56,562 nt of DNA, from the NCBI GenBank assembly GCA_037441775.1, contig JBBIRO010000016.1, forward strand, positions 1 through 56,562. Reading direction: 5' to 3'. Below the pieces are notes generated by a model, which saw only the letters and a program-made list of their open reading frames with translations, did not search any database and had not been told where the DNA came from. Source of the DNA: CAMTWB01 sp037441775. Lineage in GTDB: Bacteria > Desulfobacterota > Syntrophia > Syntrophales > CAMTWB01. A program made the position numbers and the translations under genes. Below are positions 26,581 through 35,466 of the stretch, in pieces. Position 1 is the first letter of the stretch, and each line of letters opens with the position of its first letter.

Positions 26581-27417
26581 ATGTACGAAGATCTGAAGGG
26601 AAAAACGGCCTTTATTACCGGCTCCGGAAAAAAGACCGGTATCGGTTATGGAATTGCGCAAAAGCTGGCTTCCTGCGGATGCCACATCATCATCGCCGAC
26701 TTACCGAAAACAACTGGATTCGAAGCATCGTTGAATACAGTAACTCAAGAAGAAATGGGTGAGATCGCGGGGCTGATCGCAAAAACACATAAAGTTAAAA
26801 CTTTAGCTGTTGGTGTCGATGTGACTGACAACGCCTCCATCGCTAATATGATTGAGAAAGTAAAGGTTGACTTCGATTCTATTGACGTTCTGTGCAATAA
26901 TGCTGGCGCATCATTTGGAGTTCCCAATACGGTGTTGAGCTACAATGAGACAGACTGGATTAAAACGGTCGAAGTGAATCTTTTTTCTGTCTTTCGCATG
27001 TCGCGGGCGCTAATCCCCATGATGATAGGCAGGCCCGCAGCGATTATCAATACAGCTTCCCGCGCCGGTAAGGTACCGCCTATTTTCAACAGTGCCTACG
27101 CCGTGGCCAAAGCGGGCGTTATCATGTTAACAAAGGTTATGGCCAGGGAACTAGCTGGTGCCGGAATCCGCGTCAACGCCATTTGTCCCGGGCAGATTGC
27201 CACTGATTTACAAAAATGGCGCTTCGGTCTGGAAGCTTCTTTTTTTAACACCACTGTCGAAGAACGGGAAAAGGAGATGTGTAAAACTATCCCTCTGGGC
27301 TATATCGGCGATCCCAGCGACGTGGCCGACCTGGCCGTCTTCATGGCTTCCGACGCCTCACGGTACATTACAGGACAAGCTATAAACATCGATGGCGGGC
27401 AATGCATGGAATTGTAA
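26581..27417 (+). CDS. short-chain dehydrogenase/reductase
   Basis: A 278-residue classical SDR. It has the nucleotide-binding glycine motif TGSGKKTGIGYG near residues 13-24, NNAG at 106-109 and a catalytic Ser160, Tyr173, Lys177 set (YAVAK), and it ends with the FMASDASRYITGQAINIDGG signature. It should interconvert a hydroxyl and a keto group with NAD(P)(H) in the cytoplasm. A spacer of about 30 residues between the glycine motif and the expected strand (TTGFEASLNTVTQEEMGE) is unusual. It overlaps the reading frame leading into the TPP enzyme and is probably co-transcribed. Substrate unknown. Confidence 0.85.
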   Translation: MYEDLKGKTAFITGSGKKTGIGYGIAQKLASCGCHIIIADLPKTTGFEASLNTVTQEEMGEIAGLIAKTHKVKTLAVGVDVTDNASIANMIEKVKVDFDSIDVLCNNAGASFGVPNTVLSYNETDWIKTVEVNLFSVFRMSRALIPMMIGRPAAIINTASRAGKVPPIFNSAYAVAKAGVIMLTKVMARELAGAGIRVNAICPGQIATDLQKWRFGLEASFFNTTVEEREKEMCKTIPLGYIGDPSDVADLAVFMASDASRYITGQAINIDGGQCMEL

Positions 27418-27446
27418 AAACTCTTTTTATTGCGGGAGAAAGAATT

Positions 27447-29144
27447 ATGGCTAAAATTATCGGCGGCCAGCTTGCCGCGGAGGCACTGATCGAACGGAAC
27501 GTTGAATACGTCTTTTCTTTAAGCGGCGGACACATTACCCCCATTTACCAATTTCTGGAAAACTCAAAAACGACTATTTTTGATACCCGACATGAACAAG
27601 CGGCGGTTTTCATGGCAGAAGCTTGGGCCAGAATGAATCGTAGGCCAGCCGTCGCCATGGTGACGGCTGGACCCGGCTTTACCAACGCCTTGACCGGCAT
27701 TGCCAGTGCCAGGCTGTCAAACGCTCCGGTTATTCTCATTTCCGGTTGTATCGGCCTGGAAAGCGTGGAAAAACTCGATCTCCAGGACATGCGGCAACTT
27801 CCCGTCATCGAACCAATGGTTAAAAAAGCGTTAGTCTGCCATATTCCGGAGAGGATTCCTGAATTCATCGATATGGCCTTCCGAACTGCCATGAGCGGCA
27901 GACCAGGCCCGGTTTATCTGGAGCTTCCATGTGACGTTTTGAATTCTGCAGTTGATATGGCCAGGGTAAAAAAGATGAGCACCACGCTCAATTCCAAACC
28001 TGTAGATTGTGAAAATACCAAAAAAGTTGTTGATCTGTTGAAAACGGCAAAAAAACCGATTGTTATCGGAGGCAGCGGTATCTGGTACGCCGGCGCTGAA
28101 AAAGAATTTATCGAGTTTGTTGAAAAAACAGGCATCGCGGCATTTACAGCGGGAGCGGGAAGGGGCGTCATTTCCGACACGCATCCCCTCTGCTTCGAAT
28201 CATCTCTGGCCATCAGGCCAGGCGCGGCCATGCTTAGCCTGATGAGCTGTGATCTTATCCTTTTTGTTGGCAGCAGGTTGAGTTTATTTTATATCTTTGG
28301 TGAAATATTCCCACCGCAGGCTAAATTAATTCAGGTTGACATTGCCGCAAGTGAAATCGGGCGCAACCGCACCGTTGATCTCGGCATCGTCAGCGATGCT
28401 AAAGCATTTTTTTCTGAACTCAATGGCATTCTTGATGAACAGGATCTTGGCGATAAACTGAGCAAACAATACACGCCGTGGTTGGAGATTGTCCGCCAGG
28501 CAGATAAAGACGGTAAAAATGAGGCAAAGGCAATGTGGGAGAGCGACAAACTACCCATACATCCCATGCGGCTGGCTAAGGAAGTAAATGATTTCATGAA
28601 TCGCGAGGACGACATAGTAGTCGCCGACGGCGGCGATACTTCGATATGGATGGGGATGACCCGCACTATTCGCAAGGGCGGAACTTATCTCGATTACGGC
28701 CTTTATGGCTGTCTGGCTGTTGGAATTCCCTACGCGAACGCCGCCAAGCTGAAGCATCCATCCAAACGTGTTCTTGTTATCATTGGCGACGGGTCTGTCG
28801 GTTTTAACTTCATGGAGTTCCACACGGCTATCCGTAAACAACTGCCAATTGTTGTTGTAGTAAGCAACGATCAGTCATGGGGCATGATTATGCACAGCCA
28901 GCAGCTTCGTCTTGGACACTATATCCCAAATGGAACCGAGTTGGGTTGGGTCGATTACCATAAGATGGTGGAAGTGCTGGGCGGTTTTGGGGCATGTGTC
29001 GAAAAACCGGAAGATATACGTCCAGCTCTGGAGGCGGCGTTTGCTTCCGGAAAAACGGCCTGTGTCAATGTCAAGGTTGACCCATCTGTAATCAGTCCCG
29101 GCAGCGTAGCGCTGGCTAATCTCGGTGGATACAAGAGCAGTTGA
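27447..29144 (+). CDS. thiamine-pyrophosphate-dependent enzyme (acetolactate synthase / 2-hydroxyacyl-CoA lyase-like)
   Basis: The ATG at 27447 has GGGAGAA upstream and gives 565 residues. The three-domain architecture of the POX/ALS family is complete: the N-terminal domain with the catalytic Glu50 in TRHEQ, a central domain containing IGRNRTVDLGI (about 304-314), and a C-terminal domain with GDGS at 447-450 and N474 binding TPP-Mg. These enzymes make or break C-C bonds next to a carbonyl. Position next to two SDRs and a BASS transporter suggests catabolism of an imported hydroxy or keto acid. A biosynthetic acetolactate synthase is less likely because no regulatory subunit gene (ilvN) is adjacent. 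Confidence 0.82.
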   Translation: MAKIIGGQLAAEALIERNVEYVFSLSGGHITPIYQFLENSKTTIFDTRHEQAAVFMAEAWARMNRRPAVAMVTAGPGFTNALTGIASARLSNAPVILISGCIGLESVEKLDLQDMRQLPVIEPMVKKALVCHIPERIPEFIDMAFRTAMSGRPGPVYLELPCDVLNSAVDMARVKKMSTTLNSKPVDCENTKKVVDLLKTAKKPIVIGGSGIWYAGAEKEFIEFVEKTGIAAFTAGAGRGVISDTHPLCFESSLAIRPGAAMLSLMSCDLILFVGSRLSLFYIFGEIFPPQAKLIQVDIAASEIGRNRTVDLGIVSDAKAFFSELNGILDEQDLGDKLSKQYTPWLEIVRQADKDGKNEAKAMWESDKLPIHPMRLAKEVNDFMNREDDIVVADGGDTSIWMGMTRTIRKGGTYLDYGLYGCLAVGIPYANAAKLKHPSKRVLVIIGDGSVGFNFMEFHTAIRKQLPIVVVVSNDQSWGMIMHSQQLRLGHYIPNGTELGWVDYHKMVEVLGGFGACVEKPEDIRPALEAAFASGKTACVNVKVDPSVISPGSVALANLGGYKSS

Positions 29145-29197
29145 TATTGGTCTTTTTTGATTGCTTTGTTTAGGAGGATTTTAAATTTAAATTGGAG

Positions 29198-29363
29198 ACC
29201 TTCGTAAAAAGTCAATATGCCCCCCGCTTACATGAGGGGATAGTGATGGTCTGAAGGGGACAATAGCAGTTATTGCAAAGACTTAGATCCACCTCCTTTT
29301 ATCTTCTATCACGAGGGCAGGGGATAAGTTAGATTTTAGGAGTGCGTCAAATTTTACGAGTCA
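29198..29363 (+). repeat. MITE-like repeat, copy B
   Basis: This 166-bp stretch starts GACCTTCGTAAAAAGTC and ends TTTTACGAGTC, which are imperfect inverted ends. It shares internal GCAGTTATT, TAGATC and TTTATC blocks with copy A at 26384-26521, and includes a CCCC...GGGG hairpin near the left end. It occupies most of the 319-bp gap between the TPP enzyme and the transporter gene. No open reading frame is supported inside, as expected of a non-autonomous element. Confidence 0.55.
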
Positions 29364-29463
29364 GCGCGGTTTCTTATGAAATATTCTCAATCAACAAAAA
29401 ATATCCCCAAGCGGCCCAACTTTCATCTGTGGGATATTGATTAATTATGGCAGGAGGATATTT

Positions 29464-30405
29464 ATGGATGCAGCTCTTCTTGATCAGGTAAAATTGAACT
29501 TCAACCCCCAGGGTCTTTTTATCATCAACGCGGCAATCGGCATTATGATGCTCGGCGTTGCCCTTGATCTGAAGCTGGAGGACTTCAAAAGAATTGTCGC
29601 CAAACCGAAAACACCGGCTATTGGACTTGTCGCGCAGTTTATACTTCTGCCCGCTTTTACATTTCTGCTCACCCTGATTATCAACCCTATTCCTTCGATT
29701 GCGCTGGGAATGATTTTGGTGGCTGCCTGTCCTGGCGGCAATCTCTCCAATGTTATCACTTATCTTGCCAGAGGTAATACCGCGGTATCAATCAGCATGA
29801 CGGCTGTCTCGACGCTGGCAGCGATAGTAATGACGCCTCTCAACCTGGCCATTTATGGAGGTCTTAATTCGCACACCGCGCCCATCCTTCGTCAGGTCAG
29901 CCTGAGTCCCTATGACGTTTTTGTTACCATTGTCATCATTCTCGGCGTTCCGATGGCTATAGGAATGACAATATCGCGGATTTTCCCGGGCATCGCCGAT
30001 AAATTACGCCGCCCTTTTAAAATCTTTTCTTTAATTTTCTTCATAATAATTGTGGCCGGCGCGCTTATTGCCAACTGGAAGCATTTTCTAAACTACGTCA
30101 ACATTGTCATCATCGCCGTGTTCATCCATAACCTGCTTGCCCTGAACATTGGTTGGTGGTCGGCAAAAGCGCTTCACTGTAGCGAGCGCGATTTGCGGGC
30201 AGTATCCATCGAAGTGGGAATACAAAATTCTGCCCTAGGGCTTGTTCTGGTCTTTAATTTCTTCGCCGGTCTGGGTGGCATGGCAATAGTGGTAGCCTGG
30301 TGGGGAATCTGGCACATAATCGCGGGGCTTGCCGCCGCGTTTTACTTCTCCAGAAGAAAAATCCCCGCCGGCGAAGAAGGGGTAGAAATTGAACAAACTA
30401 CTTAA
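29464..30405 (+). CDS. bile acid:sodium symporter (BASS) family transporter
   Basis: The ATG at 29464 has AGGAGG 7 nt upstream and gives a 313-residue membrane protein with about ten hydrophobic segments. BASS landmarks are visible: ACPGGNLSNVITYLARGN in the first half and EVGIQNSALGLVLV in the second, the two broken-helix crossover motifs that hold sodium and substrate. Bacterial members import bile acids, pyruvate, pantoate or other organic acids with Na+. It lies between two SDR genes and near the TPP enzyme, which points to uptake of the compound they process. Confidence 0.87.
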   Translation: MDAALLDQVKLNFNPQGLFIINAAIGIMMLGVALDLKLEDFKRIVAKPKTPAIGLVAQFILLPAFTFLLTLIINPIPSIALGMILVAACPGGNLSNVITYLARGNTAVSISMTAVSTLAAIVMTPLNLAIYGGLNSHTAPILRQVSLSPYDVFVTIVIILGVPMAIGMTISRIFPGIADKLRRPFKIFSLIFFIIIVAGALIANWKHFLNYVNIVIIAVFIHNLLALNIGWWSAKALHCSERDLRAVSIEVGIQNSALGLVLVFNFFAGLGGMAIVVAWWGIWHIIAGLAAAFYFSRRKIPAGEEGVEIEQTT

Positions 30406-30423
30406 TTTTACGGGTATTGCGCT

Positions 30424-31239
30424 ATGAAAGACGTGCTTGCGGGTAAAGTAATCGCCGTGACGGGAGGAGCCAGCGGAATCGGCCTGGCCATTTGCCGCCG
30501 CTTCGGCCGTGAAGGCGTATCTGTGGCCCTCATCGACATGAACCATGAAGAAGCTTCCCGTCAGGCGGCAGCACTCAACGCATCAGGCATTGAGGCAAAA
30601 GCATTCACGTGCGATGTCAGCAGTGAAGAGCAATGTTTGCAAACCATTCAGGCCGTAATTGATACTTACGGAGGAATTGATTTTCTAGTCAACAATGCCG
30701 GCATTACTCAACGCAGCGCCTTTGTCGCAACAGAGACATTCGTCTATAGGAAAGTTATGGGCATAAACTTTTTCGGAGCGCTTTATTGCACCAAGGCGGC
30801 GATAAAAAGCCTGATCGACCGTAAGGGCGTCATCGTCGTAACTTCCAGCCATGCCGGCTATGCCCCGCTTCTTGGCCGGACTGGTTACAGCGCAAGCAAG
30901 CACGCCCTGCACGGACTTTTTGAAAGCTTAAGGACAGAGGTCAAGGATAAGGGCGTCCATGTGATGATGCTCTGTCCTGGATTTACCAAAACGCAGTTGC
31001 AAGAAAGGGCACTGGATGGTAACGGCTCTATCAGTTGCCATCCGCAGTCCAAAGTTGGGTCGGAAGACACGCCGGAGCGTGTTGCTCAGGCTGTTTTTAA
31101 CGGAGTTCTAAAAAGGAAGCGCATTGTTGTTCTGACACCGACAGGGAAAATGACCTACTTTTTGAGCCGCCTGGCTCCTGGGCTTTATGAAGAAATTATG
31201 GCAAAAATGTTAAAGAAGGAATTGATCCGCCAGGCTTAG
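30424..31239 (+). CDS. short-chain dehydrogenase/reductase
   Basis: A 271-residue classical SDR with TGGASGIG at 13-20, NNAG at 90-93, catalytic Ser142 region (VTSSH), Tyr155 and Lys159 (YSASK), and the CPGFTKT motif. The C-terminal tail (about 215-271), with KRKRIVVLTPTGKMTYFLSR and LYEEIMAKML, resembles membrane-associated SDRs acting on lipid or sterol-like substrates, as seen in DHRS-type relatives. It starts 18 bp after the transporter, so they are probably co-expressed. Confidence 0.84.
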   Translation: MKDVLAGKVIAVTGGASGIGLAICRRFGREGVSVALIDMNHEEASRQAAALNASGIEAKAFTCDVSSEEQCLQTIQAVIDTYGGIDFLVNNAGITQRSAFVATETFVYRKVMGINFFGALYCTKAAIKSLIDRKGVIVVTSSHAGYAPLLGRTGYSASKHALHGLFESLRTEVKDKGVHVMMLCPGFTKTQLQERALDGNGSISCHPQSKVGSEDTPERVAQAVFNGVLKRKRIVVLTPTGKMTYFLSRLAPGLYEEIMAKMLKKELIRQA

Positions 31240-31504
31240 CGTTATCGCTGCCCAAAAAATCACCTCAGGAAGCAAAAAAAATCCGGCGCCTGGAGAAGGA
31301 AGGTGAGGAGGAATTTCGAAGTTCAACATAATTGAGAATAGCAAGTGAAGCAACTTCATCAGGAAAATGGCGCCGGCGTAAAATCCGCTGCAATATTTAA
31401 CAAACTAGTTAACGCATATCGCCTACCTTTTTAAAATTCAGAACTTAAGTTTATTAATAGTGTTGGTCTGCGCCAGCAACTGAGCAGGTCACAGATCAGC
31501 GGTA
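31240..31504. other. convergent intergenic region with nested inverted repeats
   Basis: No gene is supported here. CCGGCGCC (31283-31290) and GGCGCCGG (31369-31376) are perfect complements enclosing a second dyad, GAAGTT (31318-31323) with AACTTC (31352-31357). Together they could fold as a roughly 94-nt two-step hairpin acting as a bidirectional terminator between the SDR and hydrogen-module operons, or be a small mobile repeat. Confidence 0.4.
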
Positions 31505-32986
31505 TCATCCCGCGCTGCATATGCTCCGGCCGGAGGGCAATGAGAAGGTAAAGGTCGATCCAAGGCCTTCGGTGCTTGTGGCTTCAATCTGGCCCGAGTA
31601 GCGCTCCACTAATCTTTTTACTATGGCCAAACCCAGTCCATTTCCGATAATTTCTCTGGTTTCTGGCCGTTTCTCGCGGAAGAAATCGTCAAAAATACGC
31701 GGAACGTTCTCCGCTTTTATTCCCAGCCCGGTGTCTGCGACCTCAAATATAATCACGTCGCCGCTGCGATTTACTCTAAGCGATGCCGCTCCCCCTGGCC
31801 GGTTGTATTTAATGGCGTTGCCTATCAGATTTGTTAAAATTGTTTTTAAATCCTCGACATTTATAACCCCCTGGAGGTTGGGTTCAACAGTTATAGTTAA
31901 ATCGATCTCCGCCACCTTGAGCTGTTCCCGGTAGAGTTCAGCGATTTCCTGCACGACCGGATCGATAGGAATGGGGCTGACATTGGCCCCTGTTCTGCCT
32001 TGAGTTTCAATTTGAGACAAGGACAAGAGCGCTCCTATGAGCTCAACCAAGCCGTTGAGTCGCATATGGGCCCGCTCCAGGAGGTTTGTGTAGGGCGTAA
32101 CCTCGTTTCCCAAGCTCCGATCTTCCAAAACTTCGAGAACACTTTTTATGGCCCCCAATGGGGAGCGTAATTCATGCACCATGGTGCGGATAAAGCGCGA
32201 CTTTTCCATGGCCATTCTTCGCACCTCAGAGATGTCGGAGATGGTTAGGATATGGCCTAGAGCTTCGTGATTTGCTGAATAAAATGGAGTCACACTGACC
32301 ATGTACTGGTGATTCTCAATTTCAATATCGAATACGGAACGACCCTCGGCTGTCCGATCTGAAAGTGCCTTTGCCAGAGGGATGAATGCGCCTTGGTTCA
32401 AGATCTCCGCGGCTGGCTTGAGCAAGAGATCCGTTTCGGTGATTTTAAGTAAGAGGGTCATAGCACAATTCACCAGTGCTACCTTGCCATCGCGGTTGAC
32501 CACCATTACCGCGTCCCGAAGACTTTCCACCAGGGAGTGTGTCTGGCTCTGCTCCGACGCCAGGGCAAGCAGGCTTGCCTCGTGGGCCAGCCTCAATCTT
32601 TCCGCCTGCTCCCTGATTGTCCGCTGCTTGAAAAGGTTATTAACAACCCCGACTAAATCATCCGGCGAAAAGGGCTTTGGAAGAAACATATCTATGCCCT
32701 CTCGGGTTGCCGCAATAGCCGTCTCAATATTGGCATAGGCGGTTATCATACAGGTGGCCACATTGAGCTTGCGAGACTGTATTGCCTGCAGCAGCGTGAT
32801 CCCGTCAATATCGGGTAGCCGAAAATCGATAAGAATCACATCGAATTCTTGAGAATCAACGGCTGCCAAGGCTTCCCTACCGGTTTCCACCGCTTCTACC
32901 AGGAAACCTTCAAGCTCCAGTATATCGCGGATCCCGGTCCGAATTCCGTATTCATCATCTATGACGAGAACTCTGCCATGGCTCAT
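31505..32986 (-). CDS. hybrid signalling protein: receiver, PAS and histidine kinase
   Basis: The 493-residue protein has an N-terminal receiver domain (phospho-acceptor Asp54 in ILIDFRLPD), a coiled-coil linker (about 122-150), a PAS domain (about 150-260) and a kinase core with His271 (TMVHELRSPLG) followed by HATPase boxes (NLIGNAIKYN, DTGLGI, GNGLGLAIVK). No membrane segment is visible, so it is cytosolic. A receiver ahead of a kinase suggests it is phosphorylated by another kinase, plausibly the sensory hydrogenase-kinase two genes upstream. It is the last gene of the hydrogen module. Confidence 0.88.
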   Translation of the reverse strand: MSHGRVLVIDDEYGIRTGIRDILELEGFLVEAVETGREALAAVDSQEFDVILIDFRLPDIDGITLLQAIQSRKLNVATCMITAYANIETAIAATREGIDMFLPKPFSPDDLVGVVNNLFKQRTIREQAERLRLAHEASLLALASEQSQTHSLVESLRDAVMVVNRDGKVALVNCAMTLLLKITETDLLLKPAAEILNQGAFIPLAKALSDRTAEGRSVFDIEIENHQYMVSVTPFYSANHEALGHILTISDISEVRRMAMEKSRFIRTMVHELRSPLGAIKSVLEVLEDRSLGNEVTPYTNLLERAHMRLNGLVELIGALLSLSQIETQGRTGANVSPIPIDPVVQEIAELYREQLKVAEIDLTITVEPNLQGVINVEDLKTILTNLIGNAIKYNRPGGAASLRVNRSGDVIIFEVADTGLGIKAENVPRIFDDFFREKRPETREIIGNGLGLAIVKRLVERYSGQIEATSTEGLGSTFTFSLPSGRSICSAG

Positions 32987-33001
32987 TTTTTAAGTCTTTC
33001 T

Positions 33002-33403
33002 TTATGAGGTTGAAGTTCTTTTTTCGATCAAATCCAGCAGTTGCTTGCCTGAGACCGGCTTATCAATGAAGCCGTCCAACTGACACCAGTTTTTCAGGCT
33101 TTCCTGCTCCTGGTCAAACCGACGGCCGGCAGTGGCGGCAACCCCCGAAAGCATCACTAGGGGAGTTTTCTGGAAGCGCTCGTCACTGCGAATTTTGTGA
33201 CTCAGCCGGAAGCCGGAATCATAATTTTCCATCATCAAGTCGAGGAAAATGAAATCCGGGGTGTTTGCGGCCAAGACCTTCATCGCTTCATCCGCGCTTG
33301 CCGCCGTTAAAACAACGTAACCCCGTCCGGTTAAAAAGGTTGATTGTGCCTGGAGAAAATCAACATCATCATCAATAAATAGTATTTTCTTATTTTTACT
33401 CAC
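33002..33403 (-). CDS. stand-alone receiver-domain response regulator
   Basis: A 133-residue single receiver domain: acidic pocket FIDDDVDF, phospho-acceptor Asp55 in FLDLMMENYDSGF and the conserved Lys in DKPVS. There is no output domain. The GTG start overlaps the stop of the sensory hydrogenase-kinase by 4 bp, so it is very likely its direct phosphotransfer partner. It resembles the other small receiver of this module (39735-40145), sharing the LDxMM...GFxL motif, which points to a duplication. Confidence 0.88.
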   Translation of the reverse strand: MSKNKKILFIDDDVDFLQAQSTFLTGRGYVVLTAASADEAMKVLAANTPDFIFLDLMMENYDSGFRLSHKIRSDERFQKTPLVMLSGVAATAGRRFDQEQESLKNWCQLDGFIDKPVSGKQLLDLIEKRTSTS

Positions 33404-35421
33404 TGGATAATACTCCTTCCCGCCATGGTCTGGTTCTTGGGCAGTTCGATATGAAATGTTGTACCTGATCCGACAACGGAATCGAACCAGATATTACCGC
33501 GATGCATTTTGACAATACCGTAACAGATAGGGAGTCCCAAGCCAACTCCCTTGCCGATGCTTTTGGTTGTAAAAAATGGTTGAAAAATTCTTTCCGCATC
33601 CTCAGCCGGGATGCCGCAACCCTGATCCGTAATTGTGATGTGAATGCCGCCTGTTTTTGTTGGTCCTTCCAGAGCGATTTTAAGTTCACCCTGTTTACCG
33701 CTCATGGATTCCACGGCGTTGTTTATCAGGTTGACTATTACCTGGGTTATCTGGTCGCCATCCAAGTCAGCAAACGGATCAGATGTTTTTGCTTCGTAAA
33801 TGATTCTGATCCCCTTTTCAGAAAAATTGGGGCTGCTCCAATAAGTGTCTATTATATGAAGGATCAACTCGCTTACATTGACGGACTGCATCCGAACCTT
33901 GTTTTGGCGGGCAAAGTCCAAGAGACCACCGACAATTTTTTTGCAACGATTGGCCTCTTCCGTAAGCAGGTTCAGATCGTGGGAGAGATCGGTTCTATCT
34001 TTAAGCTTACGTTGCAGAAGGTTAGTATAGAGCAGAATGGTTCCCAGCGGGTTGTTCAGTTCATGAGCCACACCGGCGGCTAGCTGTCCCATGGAGGCCA
34101 GTTTTTCCGTATTGATAAGATGGCGATGCACCTGACTGATCTCCTGCCAGGGTATTTTCAACTCCAGGCAGACTCTTTCCGCCTGGTCAATCATGAAAGG
34201 CAGGCACATTGCGTCCTCGGCCAGGCCGTGATGCACAGCTACAGCCTTGCTGCGGCAGGTTTCATAACCGCAGGCGCGGCAGTTTAACTCGTCGGCGTGG
34301 GTAAACTTGTTAGTCCTGGCTAGAATAGCTTGAATTTCGTTCTCGGTAGGATCCTTCAAGCGATGGTCTTGGGGTGTAAATTTCCGTTTAATTGATAAAT
34401 CAGATGGTTTGGCCTGCCCAGATCTTTTGAGAAGCCCTTCGCGGCGATAAGTGCGGTGGTTCATCACATATTTGCAGATCACCTCACGGCGCTGATGACG
34501 ATTATTCCGTTCGGTCATGCCCGGGCCGGTATGACAGCCATGGCACATGAGAGCTTCTATGAGCTGCGGCTCTATTTCCCCGCGAGCCGCTGTAGCTAAC
34601 ACTTCGGTGATGTCATGGGGCCCGTTGATGACTACCATGTTCTTGTCCAGCACGTCCTGCGGCAGGCGAGCGCTCTTGAGCAGGCCGCCGCTTAAAGGAA
34701 AAGCCCGGCCGATGCCTGCGTAGGGCGGATCAAATTGTGCTGAATTCACCTGCGAAAGCAAAATCTCCATTTGGGCGAAAAGAGTCTTGATTTCTTTATA
34801 GGTAATGACCTCGTCAATTACTGGCGGGCAATCAGCCTGCCTGGCCTCTAGCTTTTTGGCAATACAGGGTCCGATAAAAACGCAATGAATATCATTGGAA
34901 TATATTTTACGCACGGCTATTGCCGTGGCGATCATTGGCGACACCACCGGAATAAGCCGTGAGGTGAGCTCCGGTTGATACTTGGTTACATATTCATTAA
35001 CCGCGGGGCAGGTGGACGCAATCCACATTGAGTCGCGGTTATTCGCTAAGAAATCCCTATAGGCCTCGCTTACCAGGTCGGCTCCATAGGCTACTTCCAC
35101 AACCCATTTAAAGCCTATTTCCTTAAGGGCCCCCACCAACTGAACCGAATCGTGGTCGGGAAATTCCGCCGGAAATGAAGGGGCCAAAAGAGCCGCCACC
35201 GGCTTGCCTGAGACAAGAAGCTCCTCAACTTTTTTCAGGCCTATGGCATATGTTTTTGCATGTTGTGAGCAGACCATGGTGCAGTTGCCGCAGGCGATGC
35301 AGCGGTCCGTGACTACCGAAGCCTGTCCATCAACGATCTTGATGGCTTTGACCGGACAGTCACGGACGCAGGAATAACAGCGGCGACAGTTCTGGGCTAT
35401 GGTCTGAATTGCCTCAAACAT
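33400..35421 (-). CDS. sensory [FeFe]-hydrogenase fused to a histidine kinase
   Basis: The ATG at 35421 (GAGAGG 5 nt upstream) gives 673 residues. Two [4Fe-4S] motifs (C12-C22, C41-C51) lead into an H-cluster domain with Cys138 (STCPA), Cys186 (GPCIAKK) and Cys293/Cys296 (LMCHGCHTGPG). The proton-transfer cysteine that normally precedes the first ligand is Thr137, a change known from sensory (group C, HydS-like) hydrogenases. A four-cysteine FeS domain (C381, C384, C389, C406) follows, then a kinase core with His453 (VAHELNNPLG) and HATPase motifs. It probably senses H2 or redox state and phosphorylates nearby receivers. No PAS domain is obvious between the FeS and kinase domains. Confidence 0.9.
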   Translation of the reverse strand: MFEAIQTIAQNCRRCYSCVRDCPVKAIKIVDGQASVVTDRCIACGNCTMVCSQHAKTYAIGLKKVEELLVSGKPVAALLAPSFPAEFPDHDSVQLVGALKEIGFKWVVEVAYGADLVSEAYRDFLANNRDSMWIASTCPAVNEYVTKYQPELTSRLIPVVSPMIATAIAVRKIYSNDIHCVFIGPCIAKKLEARQADCPPVIDEVITYKEIKTLFAQMEILLSQVNSAQFDPPYAGIGRAFPLSGGLLKSARLPQDVLDKNMVVINGPHDITEVLATAARGEIEPQLIEALMCHGCHTGPGMTERNNRHQRREVICKYVMNHRTYRREGLLKRSGQAKPSDLSIKRKFTPQDHRLKDPTENEIQAILARTNKFTHADELNCRACGYETCRSKAVAVHHGLAEDAMCLPFMIDQAERVCLELKIPWQEISQVHRHLINTEKLASMGQLAAGVAHELNNPLGTILLYTNLLQRKLKDRTDLSHDLNLLTEEANRCKKIVGGLLDFARQNKVRMQSVNVSELILHIIDTYWSSPNFSEKGIRIIYEAKTSDPFADLDGDQITQVIVNLINNAVESMSGKQGELKIALEGPTKTGGIHITITDQGCGIPAEDAERIFQPFFTTKSIGKGVGLGLPICYGIVKMHRGNIWFDSVVGSGTTFHIELPKNQTMAGRSIIQ

Positions 35422-35466
35422 GCTTCCTCTCCCGGGGCAAAAGGTTGATTGCTTCAATCCGCCCGT

